A stretch of 64,000 nt of DNA from Harmothoe impar. Taxonomy: Eukaryota > Annelida > Polychaeta > Phyllodocida > Polynoidae. The notes beneath the pieces were generated by a model. The model was not told the origin of the DNA, did not search any database, and saw nothing but the letters and a program-made list of their open reading frames with translations. Both the position numbers and the translations under genes were made by a program. The first letter of the stretch is position 1, and every line of letters begins with the position of its first letter. This document shows positions 1 through 10,596 of the stretch, one piece after another. The stretch is taken from contig OX381715.1 in the NCBI GenBank assembly GCA_947462335.1, positions 36,680,650 to 36,744,649 of the forward strand. The letters are read 5' to 3'.

Positions 1-716
1 TGCGATTGCGTTGAAATAGAACAATTATGTACAATACAGTGATTGCATGTCTTAGGATTTCATGAGTAGATGGTGGTGTTTAATAATAAGCATAGCATGT
101 CCAAGATAGCGGTATATCCATTAGCGTCAAACAGGCGAAAAAACAGGGTGGAGTAAAGATGAGAGTTGGTTTCCTTATAATCTAGTGTTTAAATTCTTTT
201 CTCCTATTTTAGCACTTAGAAGATGGCTGAGGGAAATGATTGAATGAATGATGTCAGGGTCGGGTTCCTCTAGGCTCAATACTGGGTATTCCCTCCAAAC
301 AGAACTCAAGAATGACACAAGGTAGAATCTTGTGCATTTCTTGGGAAAAGCACAAGCTGTATACAGAGATTCTCTAGAATAGCTCCTGTAGTGACATGTT
401 CAAAGGTGCTGTGTATTTTCCAAGTTTTACTCGTACAAATAACAAGAAATTCCACAAGTAGAATGTTGACATGAATTTCTCGAGTTTCACTCATTCAAGA
501 AAGTGTCCAGAAAATGTTTCAGAAACTTCTGAATTTCTCGAGTTTAACTTGTTCAAACAACAAGAGATTCCAAGGAATATGACACAAGAAAATGTCCAGG
601 AAGTGTTCAATAAACGTTCTGAAATTCTTGTAGGGATCATGACTGATAACTCAAGAATGGCACGAGTTCCGCTTGAGATTTTTTTTGCATGGTTGTGCAG
701 GGTATCATGGCAGACA
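1..716. other. Intergenic stretch, no gene seen
   Basis: No coding signal in either strand. AT-rich sequence with a loosely repeated motif (gaatttctcgagttt... near 475 and 530) that may be an old diverged duplication. It lies 3' of the minus-strand transporter gene and may hold its 3' UTR. Confidence 0.4.
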
Positions 717-1820
717 CTACTCTCTCATATTCTTGCCAGTGTTGGTCTTCTTCAGAAGCCGAATGCAAGCAGCACGTTTAGTAATATCTAATGGTACGAC
801 ATCAGATTCCTCTTTCCTTTCATTCCTGTTCAAAAAACTACTGACAGTAACAGAGACTGTGGTGATCAAACAGCCAGCTATTTCCAGTGTGTTTAATCTG
901 CCATACAAATGATGCCCAAGTATTGTATACTGAGCGGCCAGGTTCAGCACTGTAGTGAAATTCAACATGATTGCCACTTGTACAGGGCTCACCATTTGGC
1001 AGGCACTGACTTTTGTCAGCAGTGCTAGACTAGTGCCCACTACATGCACTGATATCAGCATTATATCATAAATATCGCTGATTGATACAGGTTCCTCCAC
1101 GTAAATACAGAGTATGAGACTGAGTAATGCTGCCAGTACTGAGGTGAGAACTGCAATCAGGGCAGGGTTTACGTTCTTTACATACTCTCCCGTAGTGAAC
1201 ATATACACAGCATTTAGAACTCCAGACAAAACAAGAGCTATGTAACCAAGGATAAGTTGCCACAGGTTGTATCCTGAGGCATCTGAGGGTGCTATGGATG
1301 GAGAATTCCAGTTGAGAGCTTGAGATACTGATTTATCTTCAGTACTCCTGGCAAATCCTGGTGTGAATCCATGTGTAAAATCCAACCATGGCTGGACTAA
1401 CAGAACCAGCCCTATAACACATCCAACAAAGCAGAAGACTGTAAATGTGTTTGGACTTTTGCCAATCATTATCTTAGATATGATTGCTAAAGCTACAGCT
1501 GTAGAAACCAGTGAATACGATGACACATGGCTCAAAGGGACAACAGCCACAGCGTAGAATATCACTACATTCATTGCAGCAGTACAAAGTCCCATGATGC
1601 CAATTGGTTTATAGAATTCTTTTGGCAATTTAAGATCTGGGTTTCTGAAGAAAAGTAGAGTTGAAAAAGTTAGGATTCCACCAACGTAGCGAAGAAATCC
1701 CAATTGGAAGTCAGGCACTTTCCTACCCAGCAGCTGGACAGCAATACTTGAGCCAGTCCATGCTACAGCATTTACAGTCATCAGTAAGTACGCAACAAGC
1801 ATCTCCTTTAGAATCCTCAT
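717..1820 (-). CDS. EamA/DMT-family transporter, SLC35G-like (intronless)
   Basis: A single open frame of 367 residues predicts a polytopic membrane protein with about ten hydrophobic helices in two EamA-like halves. The first half opens with MLVAYLLMTVNAVAW and the conserved FLRYVGGILTF segment. A charged loop at about residues 150-190 separates the halves. The second half includes LILGYIALVLSGVLNAVYMF and ends in a basic cytoplasmic tail. Length and layout fit the drug/metabolite transporter superfamily, and the closest resemblance by eye is to SLC35G/EamA proteins of animals. The substrate cannot be read from the sequence. The ATG at 1820 starts just before the first helix, so I keep it. 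The gene is uninterrupted, as is common for SLC35G copies that arose by retroposition, but no poly(A) tract is obvious. No close neighbour gene is seen. It could also be another SLC35 subfamily. Confidence 0.85.
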   Translation of the reverse strand: MRILKEMLVAYLLMTVNAVAWTGSSIAVQLLGRKVPDFQLGFLRYVGGILTFSTLLFFRNPDLKLPKEFYKPIGIMGLCTAAMNVVIFYAVAVVPLSHVSSYSLVSTAVALAIISKIMIGKSPNTFTVFCFVGCVIGLVLLVQPWLDFTHGFTPGFARSTEDKSVSQALNWNSPSIAPSDASGYNLWQLILGYIALVLSGVLNAVYMFTTGEYVKNVNPALIAVLTSVLAALLSLILCIYVEEPVSISDIYDIMLISVHVVGTSLALLTKVSACQMVSPVQVAIMLNFTTVLNLAAQYTILGHHLYGRLNTLEIAGCLITTVSVTVSSFLNRNERKEESDVVPLDITKRAACIRLLKKTNTGKNMRE

Positions 1821-3703
1821 CTTTATCAGTCTTCATGAAAGGTTTTTCACCATGCATCACATTGGTCCTGCACATCCTTTATTTTCCAGGTCCAGCTAAA
1901 TCTTTTCAGGCCCGGACAAATTTTATCTATGGCGACAAAGTTTATAAATCAAGAATTTACACTGAATAAATACATCTTTCCTGTATATATTCCTCTGGAA
2001 ACAGCACGTTTTCTCTGTAGAAACTTTAATAATGGTCTGATTTACAAGCCGTAAAAACTGACATGTAGACCATGGACTGTCAGACTAACCAGTCATTTGG
2101 ACCGGCTGTAGGACAACTTCTACCAGTCCAGTAGCCTTTTAGCTGATCCATGTGAGGAGCAGGGTTGGTCAGTTTTGTCAGTGGGAGTCTTGTAAGGCAG
2201 CAAGACCAAAGATTTCCTCAGTGAGTATCCTCATAGGTCTGAGCTCCCAGTGGGAACATCATAATTCATCGACGGGCCTTCATCAAGGATGGATATACAA
2301 TAAATGAAGCCCCTCCAATGCTGTATTTCCTCTCACCATTATTCTATTAATGCTTTGTGTGCCTAAATGAGATTATCTTGTAAAAAGTGTGGAGCATTGA
2401 TATATTATTGAGACTGTTATTTTTATTGACTTGGAGCCTTGCCCTGCATCTGTATGACAGAGAGCAGAAATCCCCAAAAAATACATTTGTAACTGAAAAT
2501 CTGACTGATGTTATGGATACTTTTTAAACCTTGGGAGACTTAAAGCCCCAGCGCCCCTATATATAGGGCTGAGTACCCGTCCCGGCTCCACTCCGACTGC
2601 CGCTGGAGGGGTACCGAGATCTGCGCCTTTAAAGGTCTCGGAGATGAGGCATGTATTAACAGCTGTCCCGCCAGAAATAGCTCAGCTAGGCATTAAAGGG
2701 ATATAATCAGCCTTGGAATTTGTGTATACTTCGATTGAAGTTTCTACCCTGTTACATAATGCTACATGTCCCAGAGCCAGCTGAGGTCAGTCTAAAGCTA
2801 ACGGTGCTGTGAAGGTGGAGTAGACTCACTCTCCGACCACAGATGTTGCATAAGACCACCTCATCATGATAACTTGGATTATAGGCTTTTACAATAAATA
2901 CTTTCGGTGGGCAGAGAAAACCTGCCATAGAATATAGTGTGATGGTGCTTGATGAGTCTTATCTAGTGTTGTGGTCAGCCCCCAGTACTATGTAACATTG
3001 CATCTCAAGCTTACCTTGGCAGCCCTTCCTGTCGTTGATTGTATCCATTTATGTATTTCAGCAGAAAGACATGACCGATGGCTATCCACCTGTGCCAGAT
3101 GGCCTGTATTTTGTGTTGCCTAATACATTTTGATCACTTAAAGACAATGTGGTAGGTGCACAATAAGCCACCTGGTGGCAAAAGTCAGTATTACTCAAAT
3201 CTCAAACCTCCACTTAAATCCCATCCCTACATGGACTACAATGGACAAAATGTATCTATGGAAACTATTATGATCTTAACTAAGTTAATCATCTTTAGTA
3301 GATGTCTGAGTGCCCATAGGTTCCTATAGTTAAGGAAATAGAAATATTTTGCACAAATCCATAACTTTTTCAATTCAACCTTGACCCCTTAATTTTCTAA
3401 TAATGCAATAATCGGTAGACGATCTAAATATCCCAGCCACTAGCATTTACCTTTGATCACCCTGGCTCTGAATCAATAGTACTGTAATTTATACATGCAA
3501 TCTAACATTTTGTAACATCTGCTGCGTTATGATACACAACACCTTTTGAATTTGAAGACAGACAATGAGCTCTTTCTCTCCTGCACTTAATCATTTCAAT
3601 GAAGCACTCAACTTAAGTGAGTTCATCTATAGTTGTCTTTGTTGGAATGTCTCTTCCGTTTGTCTACAAAATAAAGCCACCGTACCAGCAGATTATAGCT
3701 GCT
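1821..3703. other. Intergenic stretch, no gene seen
   Basis: Upstream side of the minus-strand transporter. I see no exon, RNA gene or clear repeat. Around 2560-2650 there is a GC-richer patch with a small palindrome (cccctatatataggg), too short to interpret. Confidence 0.4.
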
Positions 3704-3937
3704 TAGCCCTTAAAGGGCGGTATGACACTTTAATGCATCATGCCCCTTGGTCGTCATGATGCATTAATGCAGCCAGTGTTACATTCATGCATGATGACGA
3801 CCCTACAGGGTTCAGACACTCCTGGAGGGTTAACATAATGCACCAATGCAGCCCTGGCTAGTCACTCGCCGGGGCTGCATCGGTCCATCATGATGACAAA
3901 TTTCATCTTTTAGTGACATGTGTCCTTAAAGGGCTAA
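3704..3937. mobile_element. TTAACCCTTTAAGG palindromic MITE, copy 1
   Basis: Starts tagcccttaaagggcggtat and ends with the reverse complement ccttaaagggcta. The interior carries the family signature: two smaller palindromes built from gcagccctggcgagttactc and gcattcatgcatcatgacga. The terminal TTAA is decayed in this copy. Confidence 0.75.
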
Positions 3938-3938
3938 A

Positions 3939-4082
3939 GGCCTGAATAAAAACGGGTTATTTAGGGCAGATGTAGATAGAATTTGGCTGAAAAGGTTATT
4001 TGATGTTACAACCCATTAAACTAGTAATTAGTTGCCCATTTTAATCATCATCTGCCTTAAATAATCCGTTTTTATTCAGGCC
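3939..4082. mobile_element. 144-bp hairpin MITE
   Basis: The arms starting ggcctgaataaaaacgg and ending ccgtttttattcaggcc pair over about 34 bp with one or two mismatches around a 75-bp centre. The element directly abuts the previous MITE. Confidence 0.7.
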
Positions 4083-4140
4083 GGTCAGAGCTGGCACCCG
4101 GTTAGAGCTGGCACTCGGTCAGAGCTGGCACCCAGTCAGA
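4083..4140. repeat. Short tandem repeat of GGTCAGAGCTGGCACCC type
   Basis: Three to four 17-18 bp units (ggtcagagctggcacccgg and variants). The same unit occurs inverted and direct inside the 14264-15089 TIR element, so this is probably a remnant of that family. Confidence 0.6.
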
Positions 4141-4443
4141 GATGAAAACATTGGACCAAGGTCGTGAGACACAGCCCTAACATTGCAGAGTTGCCAATCC
4201 CTTACCACTGAAAATGGCAATTCTGCTATTTTAACCCCATAGCCATCTCAAGGAATACATACCTGAGGACTTTGCTATTGCAGATAATGTATCTATACAT
4301 GTTACATAGGGCATGAATAATTTTTGTCAGATCATTGCCTGTATGTATATATTGAGTCATATGTGTTTAAAAATGGCAAGATCACTAATATGTACTCTTG
4401 TCACAAATGCTATACTACAAATGATGCCTTGGATTGTTAACTA

Positions 4444-4664
4444 CTGTAAAACCTTGCGTACAAGCCGCCGCTTATACGCGAATCAGACTCGCATTCTTTT
4501 GATACCAAACATGCCTATATAGGGTGCGGCTTGTACAAGAGTTTTTATAAGTATACTACAGTACCAAATTAACAATTCTCAGATGGCCTCTGCGGCTTAT
4601 AGGATCGCATCAGACCCCGGGTGCGGCTAATACGCGAGTTAGGCTTATACGCGAGGTTTTACGG
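4444..4664. mobile_element. TA-flanked MITE (Tc1/mariner-like ends)
   Basis: Terminal inverted repeats CTGTAAAACCT...AGGTTTTACGG are flanked on both sides by TA (4442-4443 and 4665-4666). The subterminal motif gcttatacgcgagttaggct recurs in a partial copy at about 59650-59743. TA duplication points to a Tc1/mariner-type mobilising transposase (inference). Confidence 0.75.
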
Positions 4665-5344
4665 TAGCCGTCCAATCCTCTTGTAATTTTAAACACATAC
4701 TACCCATGACATGTCAATATCAATACCATAATATTTTTGATGGAAATTCACTTAATTTTTTTAAGCTTGCCAGCATGCTATATAGGATTTGTATAGAAAA
4801 ATAACTATGATTTAATTTTGCCACTGCACCATCCATAGGATCGCTTAGTTATCTTCACATGGTTATAATAGCTATTTTAAACCTCAGTGTGAGGGGCAGG
4901 GCGAACATTTTTTTTCAATGATAATATGTTTTTCAACCTATTATTTTCTAAGAAATGCTGCAAAAGTACTAATTTTTGATAATTTTTGTTCGTCCCGGGA
5001 TCAGAGTGAAGCCCCATGTGTATGCTAATCAATGGTGCTGGTATATTTCATGTGCAATGTATGGTGCAATGGAAAAACCAATTTATATGACAGAGAGTCA
5101 AATCAGCTGCAGGAAAAAGGTGACAAACCTATAATTTCACCCAAAGTGACCCCCAGTGAAGACCCATTTGCACATACATATCAAACACAACCTACTTGAT
5201 TTAGGTGGTTTCAAATGAGCAGATCCATATCTTTCTAATGGGGGGTTTACTATTTCTGTATCTTCATTTTCCTGGCCTCTAGAGGCCTGTAAAGATTGGC
5301 ATATTTCCTCTGAGGATCGGCGATTTCGCAGCAGTGCCTCGCTT

Positions 5345-5424
5345 AAATGCGCGGTACCTATAGTTATATATAAAGTTTTAAAACGTTATTTTGACATAAA
5401 ATAAAGTTTTTTTTGTTAGCTGGG
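5345..5424. repeat. Fragment of an AACGTTAT-rich MITE
   Basis: Ends in aaagttttttttgttagctggg and contains aaaacgttattttgac. A related fragment lies at 22540-22632 (acgtttatttgttagctggg). The rest of 4670-5620 holds nothing else I can recognise. Confidence 0.45.
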
Positions 5425-5503
5425 AGGGGAGAAAAATTGTGAATTAAAAACATAAATGTGACTTACACTGAGAAGAGCGAACATAGTGTGCCCTGCACTA
5501 AGG

Positions 5504-5527
5504 TCCCTTTTCGCAGATCATGTCACA
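5504..5527. repeat. Half-copy of the GCACTAAGG palindrome
   Basis: ccctgcactaaggtccctttt followed by cgcagatcatgtcac matches one arm of the 72-bp palindromic insertion at 30092-30163. Confidence 0.5.
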
Positions 5528-5620
5528 AATATGGGCAGCCTGGTTCCTCATCTTGCATCTAAATGTCTTCTCAGATAATCAACTAGTCTATAGAGAGATC
5601 CTCTATATGTCTGATATAAT

Positions 5621-5841
5621 TTAACCATTTAAGGACGGCACGATGCCTTAATGCATTATACACTTGGTCGTCATGATGTATGAATGCAGCCCTGTGCTGC
5701 ATTCAAGAATGGGGTTGAGCCACTCCTGTACGGTCGTCATGATGCACCAATGCAGCACTGGCGAGTTGCTCCCCGGGGCTGCATTGGTGCATCATGACGA
5801 CAAATGTCATCTTTTAGCGACATTCGTCCTTAAAGGGTTAA
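5621..5841. mobile_element. TTAACCCTTTAAGG palindromic MITE, copy 2
   Basis: Begins TTAACCATTTAAGGACGGCA and ends CCTTAAAGGGTTAA, with exact TTAA at both ends (5621-5624 and 5838-5841), 221 bp in all. The interior has the family's two inner palindromes. TTAA duplication is the hallmark of piggyBac transposition, so this is probably a piggyBac-type MITE (inference). Confidence 0.8.
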
Positions 5842-6407
5842 ACAGTTACACATGTACAGGAATTTCATTTGGAAAATGGTCTTCTGAAAGCCTACAGTTA
5901 TAGCTAACTTTGAGAAGGTCCTACACACTTTTCAGTAGATCTCTATATCAATATATAATTTTAGCAATAGACAGACTGATATATGATGTCATATAAAAGT
6001 GAATGAAACTCGAGGGACACGGAAGGTTTATCAGTGAGAATAATGATACCATAATTACTAGTGTCATGTGTGAATTCCAGTACATTTATAAATAGTTTCT
6101 ACAACCTCCACAGGGTGGCACTCCTGTGCTGTTAAGTTAAGGTGTTTCCTCACCTGTGCCATGCCACAGAAGGCACAGGGAAATATTAGTTCCTCTGATT
6201 TCCAATCGACGGCAGGGGGCTGTTTACCTCCTCTGCTACCTACCTTAATTCTTTAGGCAATGTTGCCTGAAAGAGACATGTTTCTTTTGCCTAAGTGGTT
6301 AACGAGAATGATAAAGATATTTAATTGGTTCACATGGTGTTTGTACAGATAAAGTCCAAATTGGGAAATGTTTAAGTAGTTTTCTCCAACCTCTTGATTC
6401 ATAGGCA

Positions 6408-7693
6408 CCCAGTCAGCAAAGATACATTAGGCCAACATTGGACTAACAGTAGTCAATGTTGGAATGACGTCAGATTCTGACGTTGGGCCAACGTTCATTT
6501 GTCCGTCCATAATAACGTCGCCATGACGTCGCAAAGAATTGACGTTGGCCCAACGTTGGCCCAACATCAGGACGTTGGGCCAACGTCAGCTTTTTGACGT
6601 TGTACCAACGTCTAATGACGTTGTTCCAACGTCCAGCCAACCAGTTTTAGAGCCCAAAAATGATGCTGTTCCAACATATATTTTCCAACTTTGGCCCAAC
6701 GTTTATTTGTAATGTTGGCACAATATTGTACCAAAATGTTTAATTTTTTTCCCAGCTTCCAACATGATTAACTTGCCTGAATGGTTCTCAAGAATCATCA
6801 TTTTAGAGACAGCCATTTCATTCTCTATTTGCATTTTCACCTTGATCTTTGCCCAATGAGCCAAGAAGTGATACCAAAATTAACCCTTAGGGGCCCAGTG
6901 GCGTAAAAATGGCGTAAAATGGCGTATTTTGCACATAGTTAAAGTCCTACATGGTTCTATCACATATATATTAAGTGTAGACAACTGTGAGACATACCAA
7001 TCTCTTCGGGCTGACCTCAGCTTTTCATACATGGTCTTACATTTGTTATTTGATAGATATTCCCAGTTTTAGAGCAATACGAGTAGGAAAATCATAATAA
7101 ATATCTTCAATTTCAAGTTTTCCCACTGGATGCAGCTGAGTATTCTCCTCACATCATAATACTATTGGTTGTCATCCTAGTTATTATCATATATTTTTTC
7201 ATGCAATTTGGAAAATGTACATCAAATTATGGAACTGATGTCAATAGGTTATATATCATTCCCATTTTGGGGATGTGATGTAAGAATTCCATTGTTGCCA
7301 TGGCAACAGAATAGAAGGTTCCTCCATGGCCCAAAGTAAGCCAATCCAAGGCAAAGTTTGATAAATATAACAAATGGAACGTTTCTGGTTGCTATGGTTA
7401 CCGAAATTATAACTTTTTTCATACAGGGGGTTTAGCATGAGAAAGGTTACTGCAACAGCTTTCAGGAAATGTAATATAAACCCTATGTCCGGACAAGAAA
7501 TTCCACTGTTGTAGATTTACAGAGGGTATACTAATTATGCTACAGATATCTGACTTTGGTCAAATAGTTCTGGGCCCCTAAGGGTTAATAGGCTCTCAAC
7601 TTTGGCACTTCAATGTTGGCCCAACGTTGAAATATTGCCCGCGACGGTGCCAACCATTGCCAACATTGGCCCAACGTATCCTTGCTAGCCTGG
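6408..7693. mobile_element. CCAACGTTGG-rich TIR element (outer, split)
   Basis: Left end cccagtcagcaaagatac and right end gtatccttgctagcctgg are inverted repeats. The body is packed with ttggcccaacgttggcc-type palindromes (6474-6745 and 7600-7680). It is split by the 6880-7588 element. Confidence 0.7.
6880..7588. mobile_element. TTAA-flanked element nested in the 6408-7693 element
   Basis: TTAACCCTTAGGGGCCCAG at the left and CTGGGCCCCTAAGGGTTAA at the right are perfect 19-bp inverted ends that include the TTAA. Length 709 bp. The interior is AT-rich with no transposase frame, so it is a non-autonomous piggyBac-like element. Confidence 0.85.
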
Positions 7694-8654
7694 CAGGCTT
7701 GCTATTGACTGAGCTTACCAGAAAAGTGTCTGTAAGGACTGCTAGTGTTAAAGTCAATAATGCTTAGCATGTCCGGTTTGGAAAACTTTTTTAGTTTTCT
7801 CCAAGAGAGGCATAAACTCCCAACTTTGGTTCGAAAGGCAGCGATGCTACTGACTCAGCTAACCGGGCGAGTGTCTATGAACACTGTTCAGAGATATGTG
7901 GGATCTGATGTCTACCAGAGAGAATATTAGCTAATGATGTAGGTTGTCAGGTGGTTCTTGTCAATTCTCCAAACATTCATTTGCTGTTCTTTTAACATAT
8001 TATACCTATCATATATAGCTATGTTCTGGCAGACTTTGGTGAGGAATCGATGATTTGATTTTTCTTAATCAAGGGATTATCTTGCAATTTTAAAGTGTCA
8101 TATCGGGTCATTGTCATCTAATATTAGAAATATGAGAAATATCCTTAGTTACCTGATTAAAGTAATTACTGTCATGAAAAACATCCTGCTGCCTTTTATC
8201 ATGTTGAAATGGTGTCTAGGATCTCTGGAAAATGTTACAGGTGGGGTGTTTTTACTCTGGTATGGGACGATAAATCTCTTTCATATTTTGTATGTAGTAA
8301 CCTTAAGAAAAGAACCATGACTGTACATGTTATTTGAATACATTTTATTCAACGAGTTTGTATAAAGATACATGGAATAATACAACATATGGTTGTTAAT
8401 TATGGGATAGACTGCAGGGGCAAAATCATTAGAAATGCTCGGGGTCTATAGGCACAGTTTCAGTTCAGTTATACCGTTAGAATAGCTACTTTAGCGTTCT
8501 TTGTATAGCTATTCGTCTAACCTTAACTTCAAGGGCATAAAACGTCAGAATCAGTCTATAACTGTCTTACAAGCTATGTGATTATATACATGGACGGCAC
8601 ATTGATAATACATATTCAGCTCAGTATTCAGGCAAACTCCGGGAGACTGGATTT
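7694..8654. other. Intergenic stretch, no gene seen
   Basis: Only short frames are present. AT-rich with no splice-site pattern or repeat that I can recognise. Confidence 0.35.
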
Positions 8655-9906
8655 AGCCCTTTAAAGGGACGGTCATTCTGCAGTAGATCCAAACCTCTAG
8701 GCCAGCCTTGTTAAGTTTATATAACACCTTAGTTATATTTAGAATCCCCCAAACAGAAACCTCAAACATGCAGGCATATCCTAGCCCTGTGAGCCTGTAT
8801 TCCCCAGCACCAGTACCCCATGAATAAAGGCTCAGGCAACCAACAAATGGTTTGCTGGTTGTTCCTTGCCAGCAATGCTCTGGCCTAGATCAGTTGCACT
8901 GGTGTTACCAGCAGTTGCACTCTGCCAGTGGTATAGTGTTGAGTACTAGTGATACCCATCAGTGTACTGACTGCCACCAGTGTGCCCACAGAAAACGGTA
9001 TACTCCCCCTTAAATAGGCCACATGCTATTATGTTGGGTAAAAGAAGAACATCTATACACAATGGTACCATTACACGATGTCTATACCTAGAAGCCAATG
9101 TGTAATCATCAAATCTAATAGGGTGCTATAGTTTCATTATGCTTTTATAGACTATTCAATTCCAAGGAAAGCCTGATTCATGGTCCCCCTACTGAAGTCA
9201 CTTGGCCAGGACAGCATGATTACCTGGTCCCACTGCTCACTGCAGCCTTCACCTATACACTGTAAAAAATGTGAATTTAAACACTTTCACCCAAACATGT
9301 TGATGGCAAGCTTTTTTCTAACTATGTGTAGGGATATGGCCGTCAGTGAGGGGTGAGCTACAACAATGAAAAACCGTGGGAGAGGGCAGTTTAACTAGCC
9401 CACTGGTATTATTCTCCTATTCCTTGTTCAGGCTTTTGCCCATGTACAGGCTCTCCTTAGTCAAATATAGTACCCATTGTATTGGTTGACATCAATGACA
9501 ATTTAGATAATGTCAACAATAATAAGTACATAGTGCTGTCCAAAATATTCCAGTGGGCCAGCCAAACTGGCCTTGTCCACCAATATTTCACTTTTGTAGG
9601 CTCAACCACCACCACCAGCCATATCCCTGCACCTGCTGACAGAAGAAAGTGCTGAGATTCTGAGATTCAGTGACAGTGTCCAACTTTAGTATGTTTGGGC
9701 AAATGTGTTTAAAAATTAGAAACACTTTTTTACAGTGTATGTTTGAAGGCTGTCTGCACACTCAAGACTGACTGCAGTCTACCAAGTGGCCTTTGGTGGC
9801 TTGGGGCCTTGTTTACAGACACATCTGAAAGGTCACTTGGTTATGAACGACATGCTCTACTCTAAGCTGTTGGATCTACGGCAGGAGAACCGCCCCTTTA
9901 AGGGCG
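8655..9906. mobile_element. TIR element with CCCTTTAAAGGGACGG ends (outer)
   Basis: Left ccctttaaagggacgg...gcagtagatcc (8658-8691) and right ggatctacggcagg...ccccttta (9871-9904) are inverted repeats of about 34 bp. Length about 1.25 kb with no coding frame. It is split by the 9258-9737 MITE. Confidence 0.65.
9258..9737. mobile_element. CACTGTAAAAAATGTG MITE nested in 8655-9906
   Basis: Ends CACTGTAAAAAATGTG and CACTTTTTTACAGTG are inverted repeats flanked by TA on both sides. The same type of end (CACTGCAAAAAAGGTG) bounds the 45135-46615 element. Length 480 bp, non-coding. Confidence 0.8.
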
Positions 9907-9916
9907 GCAAAGTGCT

Positions 9917-10103
9917 TTAAGCCTTTGAGGACGGATGTTGCTAAAAGATGACATTTGTCGTCATGATACACCAATGCAGCCCTGGTGAGTAACTCGTCAG
10001 TGCTGCATCGGTGCATCATGCCAACCCTACAGGAGTCTCAACCCCATAGGGCCAGCATGATGCTTGAATGCATTCATGCATCATGAAGATGCATGCCCTT
10101 GGC
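9917..10103. mobile_element. TTAACCCTTTAAGG palindromic MITE, copy 3 (truncated)
   Basis: Starts ttaagcctttgaggacgg and continues with the family core (gcagccctggtgagtaactc...gcatcatg). The right terminus is lost. Confidence 0.65.
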
Positions 10104-10159
10104 AGCTATTATTTCCTCTCTTTCAAATGACTGATGCCAACTAAAGTAACGTCATATGT

Positions 10160-10470
10160 TGATGGTCACCTTCCAGGCTGATGTTGACAGTGGCGTCAGA
10201 TGTTGACGGTGGCGTCAGATGTTGACGGTGACGTCAGATGTTGACGGTGACGTCAGATGTTGACGGTGACGTCAGATGTTGACGGTGACGTCAGATGTTC
10301 CCAGTGACGTCAGATATTGACGGTGACGTCATGACTTAGTGATGACATCAGATATTGACGGTGACGTCATGACTTAGTGTTGACGTCAGACATTGATGGT
10401 GACGTCATGGCTTAGTGTAGTGGTGACGTCACAGATTGACGGTGACGTCATAACTTAGTGATGACGTGGT
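10160..10470. repeat. 19-bp tandem array of CRE (TGACGTCA) motifs
   Basis: The unit gttgacggtgacgtcagat repeats, at first at a fixed 19-bp step and then more irregularly. I count eleven exact TGACGTCA octamers between about 10228 and 10449, plus degenerate ones. TGACGTCA is the consensus CREB/ATF site. The array borders and slightly overlaps the stop codon of the minus-strand cysteine-rich gene. Whether it binds CREB is unknown; it may simply be a minisatellite. Confidence 0.8.
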
Positions 10471-10596
10471 GCCCCGGGGAGGAGGCGTTTACAGCCATGG
10501 TAGTCGCGTTCAGGCAGGTTGGTGCGGCAGGTGGCACACCACTGGAACCGGTTACAGTTCAGCATCACACGGTTACGGGGAATGCAGCGCCCGGAC
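10455..10596 (-). CDS. Exon 3 of the cysteine-rich gene
   Basis: Follows gatgcccttgcag. The frame reads SGRCIPRNRVMLNC and then a WCATC segment, with five cysteines, and ends at TAA inside the edge of the CRE array. One leading base completes an Arg codon begun in exon 2. Confidence 0.65.

Noticed and set aside
5664..5903. Short ORFs such as MYECSPVLHSRMGLSH and many similar ones across the window
   Set aside because: All translate the TTAACCCTTTAAGG palindromic MITE; the same peptide fragments recur at every copy and on both strands.
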